The translations under genes and the position numbers were made by a program. A model generated the notes under the pieces. The model was not told the origin of the DNA, did no database searches, and saw only the letters and a list, made by a program, of their open reading frames with translations. From JAZLGI01 sp045616225 (lineage in GTDB: Bacteria; Spirochaetota; Spirochaetia; Sphaerochaetales; Sphaerochaetaceae), in the NCBI GenBank assembly GCA_045616225.1, contig JAZLGI010000048.1, positions 1 to 42,130 on the forward strand: 42,130 nucleotides of DNA. Direction: 5' to 3'. This document shows, piece by piece, positions 15,702-23,151 of this stretch. Each line of letters opens with the position of its first letter. The first letter of the stretch is position 1.

Positions 15702-16203
15702 CTACTTCCGAACAAACCAAAGAAATTGAGAAAAGGAAGACAAAAACAACAACCATACTGTCGCTGACATTAAAAGTTGGCCAACGTTCCAGTCCAAACA
15801 GACCATAGAAGTTAACGCTGATGAAATCAACTACTCCTTCATCAAATCTTACAATTCTGTCAATGATTGTTCCTACTCCGCCACCTACAATTCCTGCAGC
15901 AAACCAGCATTGAGCGGTGGTAAAATAATCTTTCTTTGAAATAATAGCGTATGTCAGAACTCCCATTATAACTATTGGGAAAATAATGAAAACAACTATT
16001 CTGAATACCATGCTTGAACTTGCACCCATACTAAAGGCAGCACCGGTATTTCTGACATGAACAATCCAAAGAAAATCTCCGAGGTACTCTTTATATATTG
16101 TGTTCAAAGGAATTGTCTTAATTACCCATAACTTTGTGTACTGGTCTGCAATCACAATGAGAATTGATAATAACAGAGGGAGAAATCTCTTGAAAGTTTT
16201 CAT
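15670..16203 (-). CDS. lspA: Lipoprotein signal peptidase II
   Basis: This inner-membrane aspartyl protease removes signal peptides from prolipoproteins; the TAXI binding protein in this window would be a client. About four transmembrane segments are visible (around residues 8-24, 60-85, 90-115 and 140-165). Family motifs are NTGAAFS, IIDRIVRFDEGVVDFI (first catalytic Asp region) and FNVSDSMVV (second catalytic Asp, usually FNxAD). An acidic tail (EVDGEDDDEQTE) ends the protein. I start it at ATG 16203 (MKTFKRFLP, 177 residues); an in-frame TTG at 16239 overlaps the upstream gene and adds an unlikely lead. No ribosome binding site is evident, so coupling to the upstream gene is likely. Confidence 0.92.
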   Translation of the reverse strand: MKTFKRFLPLLLSILIVIADQYTKLWVIKTIPLNTIYKEYLGDFLWIVHVRNTGAAFSMGASSSMVFRIVVFIIFPIVIMGVLTYAIISKKDYFTTAQCWFAAGIVGGGVGTIIDRIVRFDEGVVDFISVNFYGLFGLERWPTFNVSDSMVVVFVFLFSISLVCSEVDGEDDDEQTE

Positions 16204-16216
16204 CTTATTTAAATTA

Positions 16217-16978
16217 CTACAAACATGTAGGAATATCAATAAATGTTGTTTCTAGATTATAATTTCTGCTCACAAACTCCATTACAGCTCTTACACCAAA
16301 AGTTTCTGTATCGTAATGCCCCAGGCATAACATATTTATTTTATCTTCAAGACACGTGTGATAACAGGAATGTGAAGACTCTCCGGTAATATAACAATCC
16401 AAGTTCTCTTTAATTGCATCTTCCACATCATGTGCTGCAGAACCTGACACTATTCCTATTGTCATATTCTTTTCTTTTCCGCCATGGATAATAACATTGT
16501 GTTCATTGACTTCTTTTCCAAGCTTTTTAATTATCTCTTCACATGAAAGACCATAAGGCAATGTACCTTTACAACCTATCATTTTCCCATGATAGTCAGA
16601 AAAAGGTTTTACATCTTTCAGATTTAAGGTTTTGGCTATTTGAGCATTGTTGCCAAGCTCTAAATGTGCGTCCAGCGGGAGATGGCAGGCAAAGAGAGCC
16701 AAATTGTTATCAAGCATAGTTTTTATCCTTGAATAATGACTGCCTGTAATTGACAACGGCTTACCCCAGAACAAACCGTGATGAACAAATAAAAGATTTG
16801 CCTTTTGCTTTATTGCCTCATCAATTGAAGCCTGGCATGCATCTACGGCAAAGGCAATTTTCCTGACTTCATTATCATAATCTCCAACCTGAAGTCCATT
16901 CAAAGAGATATCTATTCCCTGAAAATCCCCCATATTCAAGACTTCAAACATATTACTGACAAAATCTTTTAATTTCAT
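16217..16978 (-). CDS. Nif3-like dinuclear metal centre protein
   Basis: A 253-residue NIF3/YbgI-family protein (also annotated GTP cyclohydrolase I type 2 homologue). Metal-binding motifs are LFVHHGLFWG (about 63-72), HLPLDAH (98-104) and, at the C-terminus, GHYDTETFGV with the family glutamate. GESSHSCYH lies in the middle. Members form toroidal hexamers with two metals; a function in cell-envelope or nucleotide metabolism has been proposed but is not settled. The gene lies between the Lon-like protease and lspA with short gaps on both sides. Confidence 0.88.
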   Translation of the reverse strand: MKLKDFVSNMFEVLNMGDFQGIDISLNGLQVGDYDNEVRKIAFAVDACQASIDEAIKQKANLLFVHHGLFWGKPLSITGSHYSRIKTMLDNNLALFACHLPLDAHLELGNNAQIAKTLNLKDVKPFSDYHGKMIGCKGTLPYGLSCEEIIKKLGKEVNEHNVIIHGGKEKNMTIGIVSGSAAHDVEDAIKENLDCYITGESSHSCYHTCLEDKINMLCLGHYDTETFGVRAVMEFVSRNYNLETTFIDIPTCL

Positions 16979-16988
16979 TTTTACCTCA

Positions 16989-18902
16989 TCATGCCGGTTT
17001 TGAGAGTTCGTAAAGTTTTCTCAAACGGTTTTCAATAATCTTGTTAATACTGTCTGCCGGAAAAACACCTTTGACATTTCTGATTCCTGCAATTCTTTGA
17101 GTTAAGATTTCCATGCCCTCATCAATTGTGGAAATGGGATATATATGGAACAACCTTTTTTCTATTGCTTCTGTCACTTTTGAAGGAAGAATAAGCGTTT
17201 TAGTATTCTGTTTTGGAATAATTACTCCTTGTCTTCCCGTAAGCCCCATGAGATTACAAATATCAAAGAAACCCGTAATCTTCTCATTTATTCCTCCTAC
17301 AGGCTGAATGTCTCCCATCTGATTAACAGACCCGGTGACAGCAATGTCCTGACGGACAGGAAGTTCTCCTATTGCACTTAATAAGGCAAACAGTTCACTT
17401 GAAGACGCACTGTCTCCGTCTACTTCTGCATAACTCTGTTCAAAACAAATTCCTGCATAAATAGATAAAGGAAAATTCCTTGCATATTGTTTTCTCAGAT
17501 AACCTTGCAGAATCAGCAGTCCTTTATCGTGTATTTCACCGCTGAGTCCCGCTTCATGTTCTATGTTTACTATTCCTTCACTGCCCGGGGCAACTGAAAC
17601 AGAAATTACAGTAGGAGTCCCAAAAGAGACAAGTCCCCTGTCCATAACAGCCAAACCGTTTACCACCCCAATTTTTGAACCTTCAAGAGAAATAATCATT
17701 TCTCCGTTGCTTATTTCCCTGTTGATTCTTTCTTCTGTGAGTCCGTTTGCAAAGTCTCTTTCTTCAATTGCTTTTTTTACTGCTTTTGCATCTATGAACT
17801 TTTCTGCAACATAATCTGATTCAGAAAGAAGATCTCCAATTTCTGCAACTTTTGCAGTAAGTTCATCTCTCATTTCTGCAGTCCAGGAACTGTAATTCAA
17901 CAACTCGCAAAGTGCATCATCTGTAACTGGCTTCAATCCCTGTTTTGATGCCAAATCCAGAAGATATGCAATTGTACCGCCAACATTGTCATCTGAAGCA
18001 GGCATTGAGAAATCAAACTCTGCACACACCTTGAACAATCTTAAAAACTGATCATCATTTTCACAGAGTTTATCATATAGCTCATCACTGCCTATGATGA
18101 TGATTTTTACAGGAATAACTGGAGTCAAAGGTCTTATAAAGGATTTGGAGTCCTCTTTTCCGTCTTTTACAAGATAACAGGAGCTGTCTGCAAACAATTT
18201 GAGATTTTCCCATAACAGAGGATGAGAAATAAGTTGACTTGCAGAAGTAACAAAGAAACCTCCCGCTGCTTCAAGAACAGAACCGCCTGTCATTTCAAGA
18301 TGAGGGAATTCCGACTCTGCATTTACCTGCCCAAAAAAATTCTCCTGGGTACAATGAAATTCCTCAACAACAGGTCTGGAGTTTTTTCCGCTGTTATTTA
18401 CAATGAGGTTTATTCTGTATTTTGAAATCTGACTGTCATGCTTATTCAAAGCATTTAAAACTTGATTGAGAAAAGTTCTTACTTTGTCATTTTCAGTAGA
18501 AAAAGAGTTTACTGTTATTACAGCTTCGTCAAAACTATTGTTTTTTACCAGTTCTGCTACTTTTTCCATTGTTGAATAAAGGGCGCTGCCATCAGGACTT
18601 TTCATGACAAGTAAGACCGGAGCTGTGGGCTTTACAAAATTATATACATAGGCCAAGTCATACATTTGACCTGTGAGTTCTGATGCTATTTGCCTAACTG
18701 CACTTTTTCTTCCTGTTCCGTTGTCGCCGCTTATGTATATGTTGTAACCCTTTGAATTAACACTCATTCCCATTTTCAAAGCAGAAAGAGCTCTTGGCTG
18801 TCCTATAATACCTTTTACCTGACAAACCTTTCTGAGATTTGAAATTCTATTAATATCGAATGAGTAACAAGAGTTAATGTATGACAGTTCTGCAGATTTC
18901 AT
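16989..18902 (-). CDS. Lon-like ATP-dependent protease (LonB/YcbZ-like)
   Basis: A 637-residue AAA+ protease related to the Lon-related LonB/YcbZ group, lacking the classic LonA N-terminal domain. GIIGQPRALSALKMG (31-45) precedes a Walker A of the form GDNGTGRKS (59-67). The C-terminal S16 protease domain has the catalytic serine in DGDSASSSE (Ser498) and the lysine in GGINEKITGFFD (Lys541). It presumably degrades misfolded or regulatory proteins in the cytoplasm. I start it at ATG 18902 (MKSAELSYIN), which matches where relatives begin. An in-frame ATG at 18938 would place its first codons inside the aspS terminator hairpin. Neither start has a well-spaced ribosome binding site. Confidence 0.88.
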   Translation of the reverse strand: MKSAELSYINSCYSFDINRISNLRKVCQVKGIIGQPRALSALKMGMSVNSKGYNIYISGDNGTGRKSAVRQIASELTGQMYDLAYVYNFVKPTAPVLLVMKSPDGSALYSTMEKVAELVKNNSFDEAVITVNSFSTENDKVRTFLNQVLNALNKHDSQISKYRINLIVNNSGKNSRPVVEEFHCTQENFFGQVNAESEFPHLEMTGGSVLEAAGGFFVTSASQLISHPLLWENLKLFADSSCYLVKDGKEDSKSFIRPLTPVIPVKIIIIGSDELYDKLCENDDQFLRLFKVCAEFDFSMPASDDNVGGTIAYLLDLASKQGLKPVTDDALCELLNYSSWTAEMRDELTAKVAEIGDLLSESDYVAEKFIDAKAVKKAIEERDFANGLTEERINREISNGEMIISLEGSKIGVVNGLAVMDRGLVSFGTPTVISVSVAPGSEGIVNIEHEAGLSGEIHDKGLLILQGYLRKQYARNFPLSIYAGICFEQSYAEVDGDSASSSELFALLSAIGELPVRQDIAVTGSVNQMGDIQPVGGINEKITGFFDICNLMGLTGRQGVIIPKQNTKTLILPSKVTEAIEKRLFHIYPISTIDEGMEILTQRIAGIRNVKGVFPADSINKIIENRLRKLYELSKPA

Positions 18903-18905
18903 CTT

Positions 18906-18937
18906 AAAAAAACTGTGGAACAGAAACCTGTTCCACA
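18906..18937 (-). terminator. Rho-independent terminator after aspS
   Basis: On the minus strand TGTGGAACAG, a GTTT loop and CTGTTCCACA form a perfect 10-bp stem, followed by G and seven Ts. It ends 3 bases before the Lon-like start codon, so that gene depends on read-through or an unrecognised promoter. Confidence 0.9.
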
Positions 18938-18947
18938 TTTCCTTTCA

Positions 18948-20732
18948 TTATTTGTTTTCTTCGGTCTTAAAATAAATCTTGAGTTCATCAAGCTGCTTCT
19001 GGTCTACTTCATTAGGACAGTCGTCCATTGGAGAAACTGCAAAGCTGTTTTTAGGGAAAGCAATTACTTCCTTTATTGAAGTCTGCTCACTCATAATCAT
19101 GACCAATCTGTCAATTCCAGGGGCTATTCCTCCGTGCGGTGGAGGTCCAAACTTAAAGGCATTGAGAAGGAATCCAAATTTCTTTTCTGCTTCTTCATCA
19201 CTGAAGTTACAAATTCTGAAAATTCTCTTCTGAAGGTCTACATCATGAATTCTTATTGAACCGGAGGCACATTCGTAACCATTACATACCATGTCGTAAA
19301 GGTCTCCGCGGACTTCACCAGGATTTTCTTCAAGTGTTGGAATAAATCTTGCCTGAGGCATACTGAACATATGGTGTGCAGCTTCCCAGTGTCCTTCTTC
19401 CTCGTTGTACTCAAACAATGGGAAGTCAACAACCCAACAGAATGCAAAGCCCGGCTTTATAAGACCAAGGTCTTTTCCTATTTTACTTCTGACAGCACCT
19501 GCAGATGCACAGCACTTCTTCCAGTTCTCATGAGCAACCATGAGTATTACATCACCTTCTTTTGCACCCATGTAAGAACAGAGTTCTGATTCCATTCCTG
19601 CAAAGTATTTTGCACTGCTTCCGGAAAGCTCATTGTTTGCACCTATTTTAATGAAAGGCACAAACTGAGCACCGTATACTTTTGCTGCTTCTCCAATTGA
19701 ATCCAGATACTTTCTTGTAAACTCAAAACCTTCTGTTTTTGGAGCCAAAACTGCTTTTACATGACCCTTAGAAGCAAGTATTGTCTTATAAGCTTCAAAT
19801 GTAGAACGTGAGACAATGTCATCAAGGTCATGTATCTCACATTCAAACCTCAAATCCGGTTTATCACAACCGTAGGTGTTCATTGCGTCATAGTAATCTA
19901 TTCTTCTGAAATGAGCCGGCAAATCATAGTTCATTACTTTCTTGAAAACATAGCCAAAAAGTCTTTCCATAAGTGAAAGGACATCATCTCTCTGAACAAA
20001 GCTCATCTCAAGATCTAACTGAGTAAACTCAAGCTGTCTGTCTCCACGGGCATCTTCATCACGGTAACAACGGGCAATTTGGAAATACTTGTCAAATCCG
20101 CTTACCATAAGAAGCTGTTTGTAAAGCTGTGGACTCTGTGGAAGGGCATAGAACTTTCCAGGATATTTTCTTGAAGGAACAAGGAAGTCTCTTGCTCCTT
20201 CAGGAGTACTTCTTATAAGAGTTGGAGTTTCTATTTCATAGAAATCTTCATTACAAAGATAATCACGGATAGCTTTAATAAATTCATGTCTGAGTTTAAT
20301 TCTCTTCTGCATTCCTGCAGATCTGAGATCAAGGAATCTGTACTTAAGTCTAAGATCTTCATTTGCAGAATTCTCATCTTCTATCATGAAAGGAAGTGTT
20401 GCACAGCGTGAAAGGATTTCTATTTGCTCTGCCTTGACCTCTATTTCTCCTGTATCCATGTCCTTGTTTACCATGTTATCAGGACGACGGCGTACAGTAC
20501 CTGTAACTGCAATACAATACTCCATCTTCAGTTCAGATGCTACTTTCTGAAGTTCCTCTGAAGCATCATCATCTACTACAACCTGAGTAATTCCGTAACG
20601 GTCACGAAGATTAATAAAATGAAGGGCTCCGTGGTTTCTGTCACGGTGCACCCAACCGTTTAGAATAACGGTTTTTCCGGCATCTGTGCCTCTTAAGGCG
20701 CCGCATGTTACTGTTCGCTTACTGTAATTCAT
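18948..20732 (-). CDS. aspS: Aspartyl-tRNA synthetase
   Basis: It charges tRNA-Asp (and possibly tRNA-Asn). The 594-residue bacterial-type enzyme has the N-terminal OB-fold (VILNGWVHRDRNHGALHF, about 23-40), motif 1 with FLDLRSAGMQKRI, motif 2 with QIARCYRDEDARGDRQLEFTQ (shown here in part: YRDEDARGDRQLEFTQ), the bacterial GAD insertion, and motif 3 GGIAPGIDRLVMI near the end. The start is ATG 20732: GAGGA lies 4 bases before it, and an in-frame TTG at 20747 would put that site inside the coding region. It has its own promoter and a strong terminator. Confidence 0.97.
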   Translation of the reverse strand: MNYSKRTVTCGALRGTDAGKTVILNGWVHRDRNHGALHFINLRDRYGITQVVVDDDASEELQKVASELKMEYCIAVTGTVRRRPDNMVNKDMDTGEIEVKAEQIEILSRCATLPFMIEDENSANEDLRLKYRFLDLRSAGMQKRIKLRHEFIKAIRDYLCNEDFYEIETPTLIRSTPEGARDFLVPSRKYPGKFYALPQSPQLYKQLLMVSGFDKYFQIARCYRDEDARGDRQLEFTQLDLEMSFVQRDDVLSLMERLFGYVFKKVMNYDLPAHFRRIDYYDAMNTYGCDKPDLRFECEIHDLDDIVSRSTFEAYKTILASKGHVKAVLAPKTEGFEFTRKYLDSIGEAAKVYGAQFVPFIKIGANNELSGSSAKYFAGMESELCSYMGAKEGDVILMVAHENWKKCCASAGAVRSKIGKDLGLIKPGFAFCWVVDFPLFEYNEEEGHWEAAHHMFSMPQARFIPTLEENPGEVRGDLYDMVCNGYECASGSIRIHDVDLQKRIFRICNFSDEEAEKKFGFLLNAFKFGPPPHGGIAPGIDRLVMIMSEQTSIKEVIAFPKNSFAVSPMDDCPNEVDQKQLDELKIYFKTEENK

Positions 20733-20754
20733 AAGTTCCTCTTTCAATTATGAG

Positions 20755-20783
20755 AATATATCACTAAGAAGAGATGTGAACAA
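20755..20783 (-). promoter_or_regulatory. Promoter of aspS
   Basis: On the minus strand TTGTTC (20783-20778), a 17-base spacer and TATATT (20760-20755) preceded by TGA (extended -10). A leader of about 15-20 bases contains the ribosome binding site GAGGA. Confidence 0.6.
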
Positions 20784-20792
20784 TATTCAGTC

Positions 20793-21317
20793 TTATTTCT
20801 TCTTCCCTATTCCAAGTGTAAGTTGATTCTTATCTTTTGGCATTTCAAATTTACTTGAACGAATCATGTCCATTGTCATGGTATTCCTGTCAAAGTGGTA
20901 ATATTCCACATAGTCCATGGCAACTCTGTACAGAAGACTGTAATTCTTGCTTGGCATGAATGCTAAGGCCAGAACCAATTCACATTTTAAATTTTTCCTA
21001 AGTTCTATGAGCTTTTTCTGTTCTGCTTCTGTCAGATAGTCATTTCTGCAAACAACGGCAAGAATCTTGTGTCCGGTATCCCTGTCATGAAGAAGGATCT
21101 CAGGTTCCAGAATCTTAGAACTTTTTGAAATATTAGGACAAAGATCAACAGAAAGATTTGATTCTTCTTCCGGAATAAGCCTATACAACTGCATTGCAAG
21201 TGCATGGGAAAGAGCAATTCTGTTTCTGTTCCATGAAAACAGAATTCTATCTTGGGTTTCAAAATTCTTCATTGCAACAGTGAACAAATCAAAAATTCTC
21301 AGTTTTTTCTTAGGCAT
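20793..21317 (-). CDS. Conserved-looking hypothetical protein, possible degenerate PD-(D/E)XK fold
   Basis: A 174-residue cytoplasmic protein with a basic N-terminus (MPKKKLRIFDLF), which I cannot name. Residues about 72-93 (EPEILLHDRDTGHKILAVVC) resemble the strand-turn-strand core of PD-(D/E)XK nuclease-like proteins (x-D-x-x-x-H...LLAVEIK), but the ExK position reads VVCR, so a nuclease would be inactive. A helix with LTEAEQKKLIELRK follows, then ALAFMPSKN and YYHFDR. It sits just upstream of aspS on the same strand with no terminator between, and is divergent from rsmI. Its start has no ribosome binding site; an extended -10 lies 6 bases upstream. Confidence 0.7.
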   Translation of the reverse strand: MPKKKLRIFDLFTVAMKNFETQDRILFSWNRNRIALSHALAMQLYRLIPEEESNLSVDLCPNISKSSKILEPEILLHDRDTGHKILAVVCRNDYLTEAEQKKLIELRKNLKCELVLALAFMPSKNYSLLYRVAMDYVEYYHFDRNTMTMDMIRSSKFEMPKDKNQLTLGIGKKK

Positions 21318-21323
21318 GAAGTA

Positions 21324-21332
21324 ATTTTAACA
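21324..21332 (-). promoter_or_regulatory. Extended -10 of the hypothetical gene (leaderless type)
   Basis: Minus strand TGTTAAAAT, then TACTTC, then ATG. The 6-base gap puts the predicted first transcribed base at the start codon. Confidence 0.55.
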
Positions 21333-21361
21333 GTAATAAGCATTAAAAAAAAGCAATTTTC

Positions 21362-21370
21362 TGTTATAAT
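21362..21370 (+). promoter_or_regulatory. Extended -10 of rsmI (leaderless type)
   Basis: TGTTATAAT is a perfect extended -10. TTGCATT (7 bases) follows, then the rsmI ATG at 21378. No ribosome binding site fits. Confidence 0.65.
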
Positions 21371-21377
21371 TTGCATT

Positions 21378-22085
21378 ATGGCTACTTTGTTCATGGTTGC
21401 AACCCCTATAGGAAATCTGGATGACATCACATTCCGTGCTGTCTCAACTTTAAAATCTGTTGACGTCATTGCCTGCGAAGACACACGCCACACACAGACT
21501 CTTCTCACCCATCTTGGAATAACCGGAAAAAGATTAATAGCTTGCCATGCTCATAATGAAAGCAATTCAAGTCAGGGCATAATTAACCTTTTGACTCAAG
21601 GTCTTGATATTGCCTATTGTTCAGATGCAGGCACCCCGGGAGTAAGTGATCCCGGAAGTATTCTTGCCAGGGAAGTCAGACAGGCGGGTTTTAAGATTGT
21701 CCCTATTCCCGGAGCATCTGCTTCTGTCACTCTTATAAGTGCTGCCGGTTTAATGGGAAAAACTTTTACTTTTGAAGGTTTTCTCAGTCCAAAGAGCGGA
21801 AGAAGAAAAAAGAGATTGCAGGAATTAATAGACAGAGAAGAAGCTTTCATTGTTTACGAAAGCCCATTCAGGATTTTGAAAACTTTACAGGAAATACAGG
21901 AAATAGATGACACAAGACAGATTTGCCTTGGAAGAGAATTAACAAAAACTTTTGAAGAGTTCATTGTGGGAACAGCTTCTCAGGTCATTTCAAATCTTAA
22001 AGTCGTCAAGGGAGAGTTTGCTTTTTGCGTTATGCCGTCTTCTAAGAAGATTATTGATGATGAGCAAACCAACTCTGAAGCATAA
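21378..22085 (+). CDS. rsmI: 16S rRNA (cytidine-2'-O-)-methyltransferase
   Basis: RsmI methylates the ribose of C1402 in 16S rRNA with SAM. The 235 residues have the tetrapyrrole-methylase fold with family motifs VATPIGNLDDITFRA (7-21), CEDTRHT, GTPGVSDPG (SAM site) and PIPGASA, then EGFLSPKSGRRKKRL. I start it at ATG 21378 (MATLFMVATPIGNLDD) because the family begins here; an earlier in-frame ATG at 21252 adds 42 unrelated residues across the promoter region. The 3' end overlaps the convergent SpoU methylase gene by 35 bases. Confidence 0.95.
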   Translation: MATLFMVATPIGNLDDITFRAVSTLKSVDVIACEDTRHTQTLLTHLGITGKRLIACHAHNESNSSQGIINLLTQGLDIAYCSDAGTPGVSDPGSILAREVRQAGFKIVPIPGASASVTLISAAGLMGKTFTFEGFLSPKSGRRKKRLQELIDREEAFIVYESPFRILKTLQEIQEIDDTRQICLGRELTKTFEEFIVGTASQVISNLKVVKGEFAFCVMPSSKKIIDDEQTNSEA

Positions 22086-22803
22086 TCCCTGCTGCAACAG
22101 AAACATTTAAAGAACCTTTTGTTCCGGCCATTGGAATTGAAACACGGCTTTTGCAACATTTTAATATTTCGGGACTCACTCCAAGTTCTTCACTGCCTAA
22201 TACCGCAACTCCGCTACTTGGAAACGAAAAGGTATTTATGTCACTTCCTCCTAGTTCAAGTGCCATAATCTGTGAGCAGTCATAGTTTTTCAGAAATTCC
22301 AGAGTTTCTTCTTCTGACATAAAAACCCAGTCAACTGTTTCTATACATCCTCTTGAAGTTCTTCTTGCTCTTTGATGTTCCGGAGAAGCAGTGCCTTCCA
22401 CAAGAATGATTTTCTTTATTCCAAAACTGTCTGCACTTCTGAAAATTGAACCAACATTAAAAGGACTTCTTATCCTGTCAAGAATAAGAACTTTGTCTTG
22501 AATGACTCTTTTTGAGACATCAAGAGAACCTTCATCATCCAAAAAGTCCCAATCACTTGGCTCTGCGCCAAGTCTTGACAATAAGAGTTGACCGTAGTCC
22601 TCCAGCAAGAAAGACAAATGCTTTAAATCTGTTTTGCCGTCAACAGGTTCAAGTCCCTCAAGAGGAACAATATCATTAATGTAGTTTATGTCTACGTCTT
22701 CACCTATCTTTGCCTTGTGAGCATTTTCCTGAAGAATGAGGGCAATTTTTCTTGTTCTTGTTCTCTCTTTTAATGTGAGAAGCTTTTTCTTGGTAATTGG
22801 CAT
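22051..22803 (-). CDS. SpoU/TrmH-family RNA 2'-O-methyltransferase
   Basis: A 250-residue SPOUT methyltransferase. The three SpoU motifs are present: RSPFNVGSIFRSADSFG (about 110-126), VLGSEELGVSPE (near 200) and IPMAGTKGSLNVSVAAGI (near 220-237). The trefoil-knot SAM site is therefore intact. The N-terminal 100 residues are not the usual RlmB substrate-binding domain, so whether it modifies tRNA or 23S rRNA is open. It follows the DUF1667 gene by 3 bases in an operon with the FAD oxidoreductase. It overlaps rsmI, another rRNA ribose methylase, tail to tail. Confidence 0.88.
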   Translation of the reverse strand: MPITKKKLLTLKERTRTRKIALILQENAHKAKIGEDVDINYINDIVPLEGLEPVDGKTDLKHLSFLLEDYGQLLLSRLGAEPSDWDFLDDEGSLDVSKRVIQDKVLILDRIRSPFNVGSIFRSADSFGIKKIILVEGTASPEHQRARRTSRGCIETVDWVFMSEEETLEFLKNYDCSQIMALELGGSDINTFSFPSSGVAVLGSEELGVSPEILKCCKSRVSIPMAGTKGSLNVSVAAGIMLQSWFAHHQ

Positions 22804-22806
22804 TTA

Positions 22807-23151
22807 TCAAAGATTCCTGGTTACAATCCAGTCTGCACCGGTATTGCATACATTTTCTATAACAACATCACCTATCTTCACAGGAGAAGTTAATTCTATA
22901 TTCTTCAAAGTTCCCATTACATCCATAATCATTGCTTTTGGAATGGGTTTGTTTGTTTTAACAGGGCAACAAGTAATAGAAGCATCTTTAATCCTGACAA
23001 TACTTGTGAGTACTCTTGTTGGATTTGTAAGCTCTCTGTGTCCGTATTCTGCTCCTTTTGGACAGTTGTTTCCGCTTACGGAATAATCATTGTTTTCATC
23101 AACCTTTAAGTGGCAACCTCTTGGACATACTATACAGATTAGCTCTTTCAT
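22807..23151 (-). CDS. DUF1667 cysteine-rich protein
   Basis: A 114-residue protein with CIVCPRGCHL (6-15), NNCPKGAEYG (28-37) and ITCCPVKTNKPIP (about 59-71). The cysteine pairs suggest an Fe-S or zinc site. DUF1667 proteins are usually encoded beside an FAD-dependent pyridine-nucleotide oxidoreductase, and in Firmicutes also beside an anaerobic glycerol-3-phosphate or hydroxyglutarate oxidase-like protein. Here the oxidoreductase precedes it with an ATGA overlap, which supports a two-protein complex. The oxidase-like third partner is absent from this window. Confidence 0.9.
   Translation of the reverse strand: MKELICIVCPRGCHLKVDENNDYSVSGNNCPKGAEYGHRELTNPTRVLTSIVRIKDASITCCPVKTNKPIPKAMIMDVMGTLKNIELTSPVKIGDVVIENVCNTGADWIVTRNL

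Noticed and set aside
21252..21377. Upstream start for rsmI adding 42 residues
   Set aside because: The extra residues span two promoters and the divergent gene; the family begins at MATLFMVATPIGNLDD.
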